Positions 14,201 to 26,610 of a DNA stretch of 64,000 nucleotides are shown here, piece after piece. This stretch comes from Ophiodon elongatus (lineage: Eukaryota; Chordata; Actinopteri; Perciformes; Hexagrammidae). Position numbers and translations under genes: made by a program. Position 1 is the first letter of the stretch; every line of letters begins with the position of its first letter. The DNA is taken from assembly GCA_016806645.1 (NCBI GenBank), contig JACSYO010000570.1:2929001-2993000 (forward strand). The letters are read 5' to 3'. Under the pieces are notes generated by a model. It saw only the letters and a list, made by a program, of their open reading frames with translations. It searched no databases and was not told where the DNA came from.

Positions 14201-15715
14201 AAAAATCTAGTGGCTTCATTTTGCACGAATTGTAAAAATAAGCAGGCTGAGACGGATGTTACATGAGTCACAATAGTAGATGTGACATAATCATTCACAT
14301 TTAATCAACAAGGACATGACCCATCAAGCTTCCCACCTACAAACACTGAGTATCTGCAAGATATTTGAGTAGCCATCCTTGGGCTCAAAAACATTATAAT
14401 AGCCATATTGAACTATTGTCTGATAAAAAAAAAAAGAAAAAAAGATGAATCAAGAAAATCTTGGCAAACTATTCGGCCACATTACAAAACAATACCTCTG
14501 TTTTTGCAGTGGTGGTGGTGTTTGTTTTTTACATCAACTGTGTGCCCAGGTTCCCACAAAGTAGAAGGATCATAATGCATTCAACTTTATATGGATCTCA
14601 TATAAAATGCTATTCTTTTTATTTCATACAGATTGATAGTAAGCCTTTGCTGCTTTAGAAAATTACTGATGAAATGACTGTAACAAATACCAATCTTTTG
14701 TCCCTGCAACAGATCCCAGACTACACTTAAACAAGGTATTTATTCTAATGAAAAATATATGTTCTGTTTGTGATCCTTCAGAAGCTGGAGGAAATGTGGA
14801 CTCCACCAAAATGATGAGTCACCATGTGGCTGATTTTAACACACATGCTTTTGGATTATGAAACCAATTTACTTTTCTCTCCAGCATAACTGAAGGCATG
14901 GCTTTGCTTGTCTGTGAAGTCAACAGAAAATCCATTTATCCAATTGCACAGGCATTCACACAGTACACATGCGAGCACAGTACCCAGCTTGGCTTTTGAA
15001 CACAGGTTGCATGCGGAGCACCGGCCTCCACAGAACCATAAAAGACATCACACACAGCAGGAATGTTCAGAAGGATTTGTGGATGTTTAGATTATATCCT
15101 GAACTACATGAACTAATGGGACGAAAATGATGTCGCAAGTCAGCATGGACAAGGAAGAAAACAAGCTGTTACATTTCTCTTATTCACTGTTAAATAGATG
15201 CATTTAAGTTGCATTTATTGCATGCTTTGACATCTGCAAGATGACTAAACAATCAGGCAATTCAGACATTGCCAGTAAAGTGGTTGCAGATAATAGGTGA
15301 CAGATGTTTGTGAACATTAAAAAGATACATTATGATCTAAACTACGTCTGTAACAGCGTGCACCATGCCCGTGGCCATCATAATGCTCTTCTTTCTTTCT
15401 GGCCTACATGTGTTAGTCTGCCTGCATGAAGTCACTGTCCTCTCTGACTGACAATGCATTCGGAGAGGGGCCAATTTGAACGGATGATGTCATGAGTTAT
15501 TTTTCTGATGTTGTGTCCTGTGCCTTTTTGTGAAGAGACTGCTGACAAGCTGACAAGCTAATGAGGCGACACTGTGGCTTGAGGGAGATGTCGCCTACTG
15601 GTGCAGAGTTAACCCCGTCAGGCAGGACACCAGCATCCTGCTCACTGTGTAAGCATTGTTTGCTCGTGAGCTGGTTGGTGTATCACGCTGTCCCCGCTGA
15701 ACACTGCAGCCCCTT

Positions 15716-15771
<56 letters not shown>

Positions 15772-18535
15772 ACGCACACACTTCAAAAACAAAACTTGCG
15801 TCTTTAGAAACTTTTAGTTATTATTACTATTTCTTTTATACATGTTTATATTTATTATAACTATTTTTTTATGAAACGGGGCACATCATTTCATGTATGA
15901 CTTGACTCAACTTAATTCTACTAGCACTTTACTGTCTTCTTCGTTCTTGTTTTATGTCCTTTTTAAAAAAATATATTTTGTTATTGTGTACACAATTCTT
16001 TTCCCCTGTATACTGAATATTGTATGTGGAAAAGTATATCAATTGCTCTGGTCCTTACAAGCAAAAGTAGTTATCGTGTTTGATTGTGTGCTTATGTGTT
16101 GTTATGACAGTCCAAGCAAAATCAAGGTTTGGCTCTAGCCCAAGAGGCGGAACAGCGTCCCGTGAATAGTTATTCATGTTATTTATTCTGCAAGTCTTTT
16201 GATCCTTGATCCTAATAAAGTTAGAAAGGTTAGTGACATTTACTTTGGAGTAAATGTTTGTCAATGGATTTATTCATACATTTTTTCCCCTCCAGATTTT
16301 ATAAAATACATGTTGTTACAATAATTGTATGTATAAAATCCATCATAACTTTTAGTGCTATTGTTCAAATATTTTTTAATTTTCTGGAATTCTTTCATCC
16401 ATATTTGAAGCTTACAGGGGACTTTGAGAGTCAAATAAATGCAAGCAGCACAAAGAACTACAAAGCTATGTACAGTATAAACAAACTAGAGAAGGCAATG
16501 GCCCCTTCCCCACTTTCTACCCCCCCTAAAACCGGCGCCTTTGCTCAGACCACACCCATCTTCGAACTCTGACTTCATTTTGCTCTCAACTTCCCACCTG
16601 TAAAGATTTCCGACGCCTAATCGGGCCACAGGCTTTTGCCCGAAGACAAACACCTGGCAAAGTACTCAAAACCGCCTCTGTGGTAGTTCCTGCTACTTTT
16701 AAGTCTTTCAACCGACAAAACGCTCCGGGGACGGACAGTGTAATAAAAGCTTACAACAGGTATTGTTCAACCTGGTAGTTGTCTTCTCGTCTTCTTGTTT
16801 GCTCCTTGTCAGAAGAAGTGGTCTGTTAACATCCATCACACAACTTCAAACAAGAACCCCCGTAACAGGATTTACACGTTGCAAACATCCAGAAGTAACT
16901 CCAGGAGACAAATACTGAACAAGAAGTCCACCACTGACTGACTTGCTATTGTTGCGTTTTGAGTTTTATATAAAGGCTTTCTTCATTATGCACCGATGAA
17001 GGGTTTGTAAGGTAGTAGAACAACAGAGCTGAGCATTGTTTTCATTAGAATAATTAGGTAAATTAAGAAGAGAAACATCAGGTATATTCCTCTTTCTTGA
17101 GGCTTTACCACGACTAAAACCTTTCTTGTTGATATATTGTAATTAAATAAGTCTGTCACAATGGAATAGCATTCAAAGCTTTTGGGGGATAGTTTGCAGA
17201 AGACAGTCAACACACAAAAACACCTCACCCCAATAATTCAGATTGTGATCCACGTGAGGTAAAAATAAATCAGGCATGTTACACAACAACTAAAAAACAT
17301 CTTCCTCTGAGATGTTGTGAACTTCCACCTCAATTATTTTGAATATGTGTATTTTCTTTAAACAGGATACTCTGACAAGTTGGTCTCATGTAAAATTAGC
17401 CCAGAGTGTCTAAACACAACCCTTGACTCTACTCTTTGTTGCCATGACGCCTCTTTGACAATAACAGGTTGCAATTGTGGGATGCAAATCACCTCATCAA
17501 AGACTTTCTGCTGCGGCCCTGATAAGCCCAATGCTTTTTCTTTCTGGCACCGAGTAGTTATGGTCTCATCAATGCACGTTTACCACTGTTATTCAAAAAC
17601 GGACTCCCTGACTTCCTTTTCCCCTGATCTATTAAGCGTTTCTACCAAAAAGGGAATTTTGTTTGGCGCCAGGCATTAACACATACTGTAGCTCATATAA
17701 ATACATCAACCACAGCAAACAGCAACAATCTATGGTCAAAATAGATCATTTCTAGTCATCGCTAAAACACAACCACAACAAACTGCCTCTGTTGCAAGCC
17801 ATACACCATCTCTCTCCCTTTATTTCCCGTCAGCTTTCTACTATCCTCTGTTTAATAAGGGGAAATCCTCTCTCTAGAATACTTTTGAGGTATTTTGTGG
17901 AAGTTGGAAGATGTTTGACAACCGAGTCAACACTCAAAGTGAGGCGAGGCAGCTGTAATCAATCATTAGTTACATTTTAAACAAGAGATGCAGGGCTAAT
18001 ACAATCTAAATGACTTTAGCTAGATTCTGAGCAAATTCCAATTCTGACAGGCATGGAAAAGAAATACTTATATACACTGTCATTTTGAGTTTCTTAAGTA
18101 TTTTAGTTACCTAATTATTTAAGTATTTGTTATACTACTGTAGAATGAGCAAATATACCAATAGGGAAACATTGTTGTTCAGCTATACACATTGGAAAAT
18201 CTCTGAATCTATTGAGGCACAATCAAATTGTAAAAAAAAAAAAATGCAATAAAAAAGATCTACTTTTATTACATTTGATCAATTTTAATGAGTCATTAAT
18301 TTATTAGTTAGATTATTTAATGACTCATTGACCATGTCAAGTTTGAAACTGGTAACAAAACCATTAAAAGGCAGATATGGATGACAAAGGTGAATAAGAT
18401 ATGATCTTACCCTTTCAAGTCTATTTCTCTGTTATCTTCCAACTCGTGTCCATAGAGGAAAATCCTCTTCCAGCCATGCTCTGTCTTTGTCCAGCTCCAT
18501 CCAGGCGACCTCCAGTCCTTTCCCAAGAAAGGCAT
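8294..18535 (-). CDS. fbxo25: F-box only protein 25 (fbxo25), nine coding exons
   Basis: Coding exons in transcript order: 18535-18411, 14007-13904, 12404-12355, 12228-12136, 12048-11955, 11463-11279, 10828-10646, 10300-10157, 8383-8294. All have AG acceptors and GT donors, all phases match, and the sum is 1068 bp, giving 355 aa (human about 358). The N terminus MPFLGKDWRSPGWSW is the signature of the FBXO25/FBXO32 pair. KRKK at residues 63-66 resembles a nuclear signal. Residues about 94-217 are the family's conserved middle region (LDFSSAIQDLRRFNYV, then LVGNVNIWLCRLE). The F-box, beginning DDLPLHMQNKIL, is at about 226-265. The C-terminal region KEQYGDTLHFCKNC...HPCTANDPDSC ends in SPQHFIDLFKF. 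FBXO25 rather than the paralogue FBXO32 is chosen from the CNILFWK/DCGHPC segment and from the neighbour tdrp. The product is the substrate adaptor of an SCF (SKP1-CUL1-F-box) ubiquitin ligase, mainly nuclear. No break was seen. Confidence 0.93.
9256..9279. repeat. Poly(T) tract in fbxo25 intron
   Basis: A run of 24 T in the plus strand (A in the transcript) in the last intron of fbxo25. It may be the tail of an old retroposed insertion, but no body is recognisable beside it. Confidence 0.85.
13794..13824. repeat. T-rich tract in fbxo25 intron
   Basis: Almost pure T with two C interruptions, about 80 bases from the exon at 13904-14007. On the transcript strand it is A-rich, so it is not that exon's polypyrimidine tract. 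Confidence 0.85.
14008..18410 (-). other. Large fbxo25 intron 1 (between coding exons 1 and 2)
   Basis: About 4.4 kb between the first two coding exons. It holds the (CA)n tract at 15719-15781 and a GC-richer piece at about 16500-16870 that contains AATAAAAGC and ends in GTAACA. The latter could be a degenerate solo LTR, but target-site duplications were not found. The open frame at 17380-17679 matches nothing. A near-palindrome (AATGAGTCATTAA and its complement) lies at about 18286-18328. Confidence 0.5.
15719..15781. repeat. (CA)n microsatellite
   Basis: A pure CA tract followed by CGCACACG variants, inside an fbxo25 intron. Confidence 0.95.
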
Positions 18536-18741
18536 TTTAGCTTGGGGGGGGACTCTGAGCAGAGAAGGTCGCTTCAACCTAAAACACCTGTAGGGTTAAC
18601 AAGATGAAGGAATTATTTGTGCACTCTGGGTTTTATGGAAGTAAAGAGAGGCCATAAAACTAACTGAAAATAATACATTTTAAAAAATGAAAATGGGAAA
18701 AAGCTTAAATTGATTTTCTCATCTTCAAATTCAAGTCAAGT

Positions 18742-18765
18742 AAAAAAAAAAAAAAAAAAAAAAAA
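18742..18765. repeat. Poly(A) tract
   Basis: A run of 24 A between the inferred noncoding first exon and the first coding exon of fbxo25. Confidence 0.85.
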
Positions 18766-19472
18766 GGTCTCTGCTGAAATTGGATTGGTGAAATTAAAAC
18801 ATTAAAAATTCAAGATGAAAGGTTCAAACGTGGACATCAGAGCTACTGAAGAGAATCAATCCATCAAGTTATATTCTGTCAGACATTTGATGATGAGCGA
18901 CTTGGAACCCGGGACACTTTTATCCAAGTTTTTGAAATTGCACCACTTGAAATGACCTTCCTGGCATTTCAAAGAGAGGAATGCAAAACACATGAATTCA
19001 GATTTTGAAAATGTTGTATTGTTATAAATACAGTGATATTTAAATTTCAACAATAAGTGTTCAGTAGTGGTTAAATGAGGACAAGGCACCCAGCTGTTAT
19101 GTCCTTTCTTTGCAGCCATCGGTTCAGTCTGTAGTCTATAACTGTCTGACAATCGCCTCTAAATAAACAAGAGGGCCATTAGATTTATGAACCGTATCTA
19201 TATTAAACATGTCATGTCAACGACATTACAGGTAAATACTCGGATGCAAAGTGAGCCAAATTGCTTTTAAAAATACCCCTGACAACGACTGTGACGCATT
19301 TAATTGAAGCATTTTGGAAAAAATAACAGCAAACACTGACAACAGTAAAAAGAAATGACAACAAGACAAGCTGTCAGTCGGTTCAACGCATGTAGTCACG
19401 ATAGGACGAACATAAATAAGACGAGCTGCTCTACAACAGCACTGGGAAGGTCTGCAAAACGGCCAAACAAAC

Positions 19473-19720
19473 CTTGAGCGACTCGTTTGTTGTGTCGTCT
19501 GTTTCTGTTTCTGCTTCTTGTCTCTTTTGCCTGCTGTGCAGCAGATATTGACGGAAGTACACGCACACAGTGCGGAGACTGGCATTAGTCCCCGCCCCCC
19601 TGATGCTCTCCGATTGGACGAAACGTCTGTTTATGTTGTTGCTGCCAGAGTCCAGAGCCGTAGAAAGCAAGAGTCGCGTAAACGGAAGTTCAAAACGCTT
19701 GATCGTCACGTGATTCATTA
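19473..19720 (-). promoter_or_regulatory. fbxo25: Inferred fbxo25 noncoding first exon and promoter
   Basis: The first coding exon of fbxo25 has an acceptor at 18587 (CCCTACAG), 52 bases upstream of the ATG, so a noncoding exon must exist further right. On the minus strand a donor CTCAAG/GTTTGT ends a candidate exon at 19473. To the right lies CpG-containing sequence with a CCAAT box (ATTGG on the plus strand near 19613), a GGAAGT ETS-like word and a CACGTG E-box (near 19706). No TATA box was seen. The start site is inferred, not shown. Confidence 0.45.
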
Positions 19721-19954
19721 GCCTTAATTAAGTATAAAAACACAAGTATCAGATGAATGTCATCAAGAAATGTGGTGAGAACAGCTGAAAGTTTGGTTGC
19801 GCAGCTGATCAGCTTAAATGAATACAATTTAGGAATAGCCTACAAAAAAAGAAGGGTCCAATTTGTAGAGTCCAGCCTTGGTTTGAGATCGTTACAGCTG
19901 TGTGTCAAGTGTCTTTTATTTGTTTACGTGTGACGCAAAGGATACACTGGTGTT

Positions 19955-20110
19955 TCCTTGCTCATTGCTCCTCCGGCAAGCCTCCTCGATCCTCCTTCCT
20001 TGCTCCTCGAGATGCATTTTAGGAATTGGAATGTCCTTCAAGATGGAGCGCTGATTTCCGGATCACAAGCTGGAGGATCGAGAAGCGAGGAATCGAGGAG
20101 GCACAAAATC
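19955..20110. repeat. Foldback element with CCTCCTCGAT inverted ends
   Basis: The left part reads GCCTCCTCGATCCTCC and the right part GGAGGATCGAGAAGCGAGG...TCGAGGAGGC, so the two ends are imperfect inverted repeats around a centre near 20040. Similar CTCCTCG/CGAGGAG-rich words occur near 34617-34660 and 56025-56150, suggesting a small dispersed family. Confidence 0.55.
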
Positions 20111-20164
20111 GTGAAAAATGAGAAAGACCTTGTTTACACATTTTTAGCTAACATTCCCTTGTTT

Positions 20165-20900
20165 AAAGGAACAGAATGTGAGATTTAGTGGCATCTAGTG
20201 GTGATGTTGCAGATTGCAAGCAACAACATAACCCTCCATTCACCCCTCCTGTATCAAGCGTGTACAAGGAGCCACTCTATTTCAAATATATATTTTAATA
20301 TTTTAATATTTAACCCCCCAAAAAAATGATTCGCCCTCTAATCACGTTGACGTTTGATAAAACAATAAAACAGAATTTACATGTCATGGGCTGTTCTTAC
20401 CGTGGTTTCCGTAATGTGTTGCTAACTTTATCCAGTATCCTATTATCTTAATCTGTTAATGTTCTCTACATCTACTAATTTAGTGGGGGGATCCATTCTG
20501 ATGCTACAATGCACATGTTCATTTTAGTAAGTTGTGCTGATGATATCCAATGTTTTTCTTTAAATGTCTTACCTTTTAAAAGTGCATCACTAACGGCTCA
20601 TTTTGCTGTAACTCTATGGTACTGAGAGCATATAGAAGTAAAGCAACTATTAAGACGCTCTCATAGACAAGTATATAAGAAGGGACGCTCCATGATCCGC
20701 CATTGCTGGAAAACATTTCCAATCGGAGTGAACGGAGATGACGTGACTCTTATTAGACGGCTCTGGTTGCTATCCAGAGTCGCGTCGCTGATTGGCTGGC
20801 TGCAGCTGTCAATCTTTTTTTTTTTGAATCCATTCTGTTTTGTTGGGGCCTTCTTCTACACGTGACAGAGGACTGCGCACATGTACTTATGTTTTGATTT
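20165..20900. repeat. Probable dispersed fish repeat
   Basis: Begins TTTAAAGGAACAGAATGTGAG and contains GCATCTAGTGGTGATGTTGCAG, words I associate with an interspersed element common in teleost genomes. It ends in a GC-richer piece with GTGACGTG and a GATTGGCTGGCTG box. Boundaries and family are uncertain. Confidence 0.4.
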
Positions 20901-23900
20901 TGATATGGGGGGTAGAGAACAAACGACTGGGCGTTTGTGGGAGTGATGATGATAATGATAGAGTTTATCAAACAACATTTGAAAGCGTTTTAATATTCAT
21001 TTATTATTTTATTAATCGCAGACCTTATAGTAAATTAAATTATATCTAGGTCACTGTTCTATTGTTGTGGGAACTGCTTTGATGTGCATATACAGTACCA
21101 TCTTAAACTTTATTGTGAGAGTTTAGAATACCATTTCTCCAGCTGCCTGAATGCTAAAATAATACAATGAACATTGTTCTTTCAAAGCTACGTGAGTTTT
21201 ACATAGCTGAGACCAAGTCCAAATTCTTAGGCCTAATAATTAAAGTCAGAGTTTGACACTGTAAGGTTGTTTTCACATTCATCTGTTGAAGATAGAAGGT
21301 TGCTAATCTGAGTTTAAGAGGTGTGCATGTGAGCACGATTTTATGACATCAACTAGTTTGGCCAGTCGTGGTCAGATAACAACTTATACAAGTGTGATCT
21401 GGAAACTTGAAACCTACATAGTACACACTGAGATTGGGAAAGTAGGAGACATCTGGTATCCATTAGTCCAACCTTTGCTTGGAAAAATATTTGCATATAG
21501 ATGCTGGATTTAATGAGGGAAAAGAGATGTCATTGTCCCCGATGTTAAATGAGATTATTGAACTTTTTTGAGTCAAAATCAAAGCAGACACAGAGTTTTT
21601 TTTTTTTAATGTATCTTTCAACACAAATTGTTATGGGTTCGGTCTATGTGAGGACTCCCTGGCATTGTTCCTGTATTTTAACAAGTAAAAACCTCTGCTT
21701 TCAAGTCTCAAGTCAAATGTTTTCCTTTTTGTAACATAAGTCTGACTTAAAAGAGTCTCATGTCGACAAGTATTTATGCATGTTAATCTGTAACAGGAGG
21801 GACACGGTCTGAATAGCTGCCATTAGATATTACACCTTTTTTGACAAAATACTACTGCAAAACCTTTTTCTTTTTCTTCCTCTAATAAACAAAAAATAGC
21901 ATTACATTTTAAGCATCCATTCAGACTGGTTTATGTGTGTTTATTGTCCCTTCGGGCCTGTGATTACAGTGCAGTTAATGGTTTAGTATGACTGGCGTGC
22001 TAACAGAGTTGTTGAGATTTTATCGCAGTGATTCGGTTCAGTCTTGTTGTCAGACACCACCCCCTTTAGGCCACATACAGTAAATTCAAAAGGTTTTCAA
22101 CAACTACAAGCAGCCCACAGTGGGCCTTATTGATGATCCATTAATTGTATTATGTATATTCAGAGAATCCCATACACAATATAGGACGAAATGTGCACAC
22201 AATTTGTTAACATTAATACATTTTAGCAACAGTTCATGTAAGAAAAATAATAGCTTTATCTGTGCGGAAAAAGTCTTAGTCTTAATTGGTGGCTTAGTAA
22301 TAGTAAGCCTTTTACATAATACAATCCCAATACAAGAATAAATAACATAAGCCTACAGCAATGCAAGCAGAGTACATTTTCAGTCAATATTTACACGTTG
22401 TGCACTTATGATACATTTCTGTAGGTTGAACCACAAATGCAACGTTAAGTGGCCGTTTCTCTAACTGAATCATCCACTTCATTTTAAGAAGTAGCTCTAA
22501 GTTCTGGCATCAAACAAGAAAGGGCCTGACATGACTTGTCTGAATACGAAATAGTCACCCAGGCTTCTGTAGAAGTGAAAGGCGTGTCTAAAACATGGGC
22601 GCAGCTGAGTAATGAGTACATACTCACATAAATATTGTTTCTGAGTGGGTGAGAGAGAAATAGAGTTTGTGGTTATTCTGTTGAACACATTGCGTCAACA
22701 ACATTAATTTCAAAAGATTATTTCTCACTTGCAGTTGCCACTAAAAACATTTTTCAAAGGCTTAATATGTCCATCATTCATTATCCAAGTTGCAAAACAT
22801 TTATTCGCATCTATGAATACAGAAAAAAATGGTGTGTTGTTTCCTTTATTTCCCATTGAATACCTGGTTGTTTCTGGTAAAGCCTTCTTCCCTGTTGGCA
22901 AACGTTGTGTTGTTTAGCAAACCTAACTTTAGCCCTGGCAACCGGAAAAGAAAGCGCATGTTTATCTGCTTTGACAACTCGGTTAAAACTCTGGACTCAA
23001 TACGCATTAAATCATTGTTTTTTTTAAGGAAATGTGGAATATGTTTTTCTTTCTAGATTATGTTTGCTGTGACTGAATTGCAATAGACCTGCTGTGCAAG
23101 AGGGGAAAAGGTGTAGGGCGACACACACAAGTGTGCGTGTATCAGGTACAAGCGTGCCTAAGCAGGAAGTTGGCTTAATGACAGAATGTCAGGTAATGTG
23201 GCGAAGAGACGAAGCAGACAGGGATTGCAAAGGAAGGGGAGATTCATTAACATCGGGGTCATTGGATTTAAACTACCAGATTATTAAGGTACATTCCGCT
23301 GACGCAGGACTCAGTCCAACTGATCCTTTGGCTGGAAAATAACCGCAACCTACAAGCCTTTTTATCTGGCTGCAGTTACATTTAATGATTTTACCAGTTT
23401 TATTACTGTCAACAAGAAACACTTAACATCAAAGGAGCACATCCCTCTGGTGTGTGTTTGTGTGTGTGTATGTGCGTGTATGTGCGTGTATGTAATGCAC
23501 TGTGCACCTTTCACCTGAAGACAAAGGGTAAGTACATTTATTGGATTATAAATTTAAGAAGCAGGTTACATCACTTCCATGCTTGTGGTTGTCTAAAGAC
23601 CCTGCTAAAGAAAATTAATATTGAACACCATGAAATGTTTCCATAACATGAGCTCGAAAGCCTTTATCTAGAATTACTGGTAACACTATATACAAATAAT
23701 AATTCATTTTATAAATGGGTTATTAGTTGTAACTGATTGTACTGCCTTGTAAAATGAAACTTTGTGTTTTAGTAATATTTTACACACCATTTATTAGCCA
23801 CTAATACCCTTATTATGCCTTTATAAGTCTTTGAGTGATGATGACTGGGCCAAAATCGAATTATTAAGCACTTATTTAGCATTTATAAGTGGATTAAATG

Positions 23901-24531
23901 CATTTATGAGTGCATTATTAACCCCCAAGAAGGAAGAACACCTGCCAAAGGTATTTTTCACAATATTTCACCCCAGAATTTGCTCTTATTACCAGCTTCT
24001 AACTGACCTACTAAAGGATTTATTAACCATTCAAGAATATGGTTAAATACGTTATGCACTCTTTATAAAAGGTTGTTTATTAAAAGGAATTATTTAAGCA
24101 GAACTATTTAGTATTCCAATTGAAGCAATTTAAAGTACTATTAATATCAGTGGATATCAATGTTTCAGTCAGTATTTTTGGCAAGTGGCTCAGTTTAGCT
24201 AAATCTGACCACTCCTAAAATTTAAATCCATGTCATCTTCTGGATTGTATACGTCATTGTTTGTGTCTTCAAGTGTGCACAAAGTTTGGCTCTTTAACAC
24301 AAGATTGCACTCCAAATTGCAGCTGTGCTGTACATCTGGGAAGAGAGCACAGTTTGATTAAAAGTAAACCACAAGTAAATATATATTTTCAAGATGAAAA
24401 TGTTTGGAAGATAACAGCTGTCGGGTTTCTGTGTGTGACGTGGGGCTTTCTGTGCAATTTATATAACAGCTAGCTTTATGCAAGTTCGAACAGAAGCAAA
24501 TCTTTTTTCCCAGAAGTGTCTGCTGAAATTG

Positions 24532-24532
<1 letters not shown>

Positions 24533-24625
<93 letters not shown>
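24533..24625. repeat. (CA)n microsatellite in the inferred fam110c 3' UTR
   Basis: A pure CA tract of 93 bases ending 100 bases beyond the fam110c stop codon (the gene runs leftward). If transcribed with fam110c it would read (UG)n in the mRNA. Confidence 0.95.
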
Positions 24626-24627
<2 letters not shown>

Positions 24628-24724
24628 TACGGTAAAGCTGTGAGACCAAAAGTCAGTGTTTTCCACAGGCTAAATCAAGGAGTTAGTATTAACTATACAA
24701 CAGGTGAAGACTTAGTTAGGCATC

Positions 24725-25780
24725 TCAATTGAGGTCTCTTAACTTTTTTCCAGTTTCTATAGCATTTTTGCAGCTGTACAGCCATTTGATAATCCTTGCA
24801 TTGCGTTCAATAACTGACGTCCCCTGATGTATCTTTTCATGTAACTCGTCCTCCAGTAGTCCGTCGCTGTGTCCACTGTTCCTGGAGAAGCCGTTGTCTG
24901 ATGCAGAAATGCTGAGACTCCGGGTGTTTATTGCAATTTCATCTGAGCGCGCCGTGAAGTTCTCCTTCCCCAAAGACTCAATAACCTCACCGCCCAGCCC
25001 ACAATACTTGAAAAAAACATCAAAGTCTGCAAAGTTTTTGGAGTACCTGGAGCTGATGTCAGAGTGAGACCGACTGACCCCTTTGCCAGACCGTTCAAAC
25101 TCAGGAACTGTTAGGAGACCAGCAGATTTCCCCACAACACCGGCTGTCACCTTTGTCCCAGAATCCTTGTTTTCGGTGCTGTGTTGATCTGCTGCTCCAT
25201 TCCTCCTCCTCTGTGACGGAGAGGTCACTACATGTGAGCTGCATTCCTTTGCTGTTCCCTCAGGTGTGGGGATTTTTTCCTTGTTACACTCTCCTTCACA
25301 CTCCTTTTCTGTCGCCTCAGGTAACGGAACACTTTTCTGCACAGAGCCGAGCAGCAACTTGCGTGTTATATGGTGTTTCCGGTCATTTGCTGGCGTTCTC
25401 AGTAACTCACATTTATGCCTGTAAAGCAGAAGAGAGTCTGGTCGTTTTTTAGAGCTGGACCGACGTATCTGCCCCGGCGAGCTGGAGTTTTGTGCACCAC
25501 ATGTAGCCACTCTTGAGTTACTCCCTCTGAGAAGATTCCCACCACAGTTCGAGCTCCGGTTGGAAGACCCAGTGCTACTCACAGAGGCTGATCCAAAACG
25601 GATTACTGGATCCTGAGTTGAGTTGACCACCTGCTTGCTTTTGACATAGTCCAGTTTGCTTGCAGCGAGCCTCTCCACAGCACTCATGCCTCCTTTTGTC
25701 TCACTCTCCAGTTCCATTTGCTTTCGGAGGTATTCAGGACCCTTCTCCAGGATTTTTGTGGCATCACTTGCTGCCTCCAT
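24725..25780 (-). CDS. fam110c: FAM110 family protein, FAM110C-like
   Basis: A single open exon of 351 residues. I chose the ATG at 25780 because the family alignment starts there (KILEKGPEYLRKQ, similar to the RILNKGPDYFRRQ start of FAM110 proteins). The reading frame continues 47 codons further upstream with no family resemblance. Landmarks are SAVERLAASKLDYVKS (residues 33-48), RPDSLLLYRHKCE (113-125), a Ser/Thr-rich variable middle, RSHSDISSRYS...FFKYCGL (from 237), then GFSRNSGHSDG and SVIERNARIIKWLYSCK (from 322). The ends and spacing fit FAM110C better than A or B, and the neighbour acp1 matches human 2p25.3. FAM110 proteins associate with centrosomes, spindle poles and microtubules; FAM110C has been linked to cell spreading and migration. 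A single coding exon is normal for the family. No break was seen. Confidence 0.87.
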   Translation of the reverse strand: MEAASDATKILEKGPEYLRKQMELESETKGGMSAVERLAASKLDYVKSKQVVNSTQDPVIRFGSASVSSTGSSNRSSNCGGNLLRGSNSRVATCGAQNSSSPGQIRRSSSKKRPDSLLLYRHKCELLRTPANDRKHHITRKLLLGSVQKSVPLPEATEKECEGECNKEKIPTPEGTAKECSSHVVTSPSQRRRNGAADQHSTENKDSGTKVTAGVVGKSAGLLTVPEFERSGKGVSRSHSDISSRYSKNFADFDVFFKYCGLGGEVIESLGKENFTARSDEIAINTRSLSISASDNGFSRNSGHSDGLLEDELHEKIHQGTSVIERNARIIKWLYSCKNAIETGKKLRDLN

Positions 25781-26532
25781 TGTGGTTTGAATGAACAAAC
25801 CAGTTATTTCCAAAGATTGGGTAATCCTGAAGCATACGGTCTTCCCAGGAAAAAGATTCCATTCAAGCCCGTCCTTTGCCTGAACACGTATTACAGCAGG
25901 GACTTCACCTTGTCTGTTCAATCACACATCACATTACCCCACCCATCCTGCGCAAGGCTAGTTTTAACCAAACACAAGCCTGTTCAAAGTACACCTGATA
26001 CCATCACAAGTGAGAACAGTGAAAGCTGAGGCTGCTGCAGATTTTTTCTTCTTTCGTCAATGAGGAAATACGGGCCTTTATCCTTGTTGCTCAATATAGG
26101 ACAAACTTTTATGATCTCCGACCAAGAAAACATTTTTTACAAAGTACTCTCAGCTTTACCGGCCCACACATTTACCAGAGACACTGACTCATCAAATAAG
26201 CTTGACGCTCACTATAGTGCAGATGTTGTGCAATAAATGCTTTCCTCTGCCAATTCATCTTTAAATTATGCAGTCTTTATGTCTCCCACTGATATTGTTA
26301 AAGGCAATTATAGTCTTTATCAGTCGAGGCTATCAAAACAGTACCATGCAATTCTAAAGACTCAAAGAGGAAACACATTTGATGGGTTATTACTTCAAGA
26401 TCATGGTTTTGCATTTGCTCAGTAACTGAGTCCACTGGTCTTGAAAAAACAATGACACTAACTTGATTTTGAGGTTTAATTGGATCCTGAAAGTTACACT
26501 CTTTCAAAACCGCTAATGAAAACATTAAAAAC

Positions 26533-26610
26533 AATAAAACACTAATTTGACATTTGTGCAATCAACTAGTACACTGATTTATTGCACAAATGTCACATTA
26601 GTGTTTTATT
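26533..26610. repeat. Foldback: 30-bp arms, 18-bp loop
   Basis: Positions 26533-26562 and 26581-26610 are inverted copies of each other with a single mismatch (T versus G after ACACTAAT). The 18-base centre includes ACTAGT. An RNA from this site would make a long hairpin. It is AT-rich, which fits the core of a small DNA-transposon remnant. Confidence 0.85.

Larger units (their letters stand above)
19721..24724. other. Intergenic stretch between fbxo25 and fam110c
   Basis: Lies between the 5' end of fbxo25 and the 3' end of fam110c. It contains two probable interspersed elements (19955-20110 and about 20165-20900), AT-rich unique sequence, a TG-rich stretch near 23450-23490, and the long CA tract at 24533-24625. 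The right end is probably fam110c 3' UTR. No gene is recognisable; the short open frames lack family resemblance. Confidence 0.55.

Noticed and set aside
16312..16867. Possible solo LTR (TGTTAC...GTAACA with AATAAA inside)
   Set aside because: The ends are only six bases and no target-site duplication or primer-binding site was found; too weak to call.
24358..24732. Cys/Val- and His/Thr-repeat open frames
   Set aside because: Translations of the CA tract on the two strands.
25781..25921. 47-codon N-terminal extension of fam110c
   Set aside because: The frame stays open upstream, but the extra residues have no family resemblance. The FAM110-like start begins at the internal Met at 25780.
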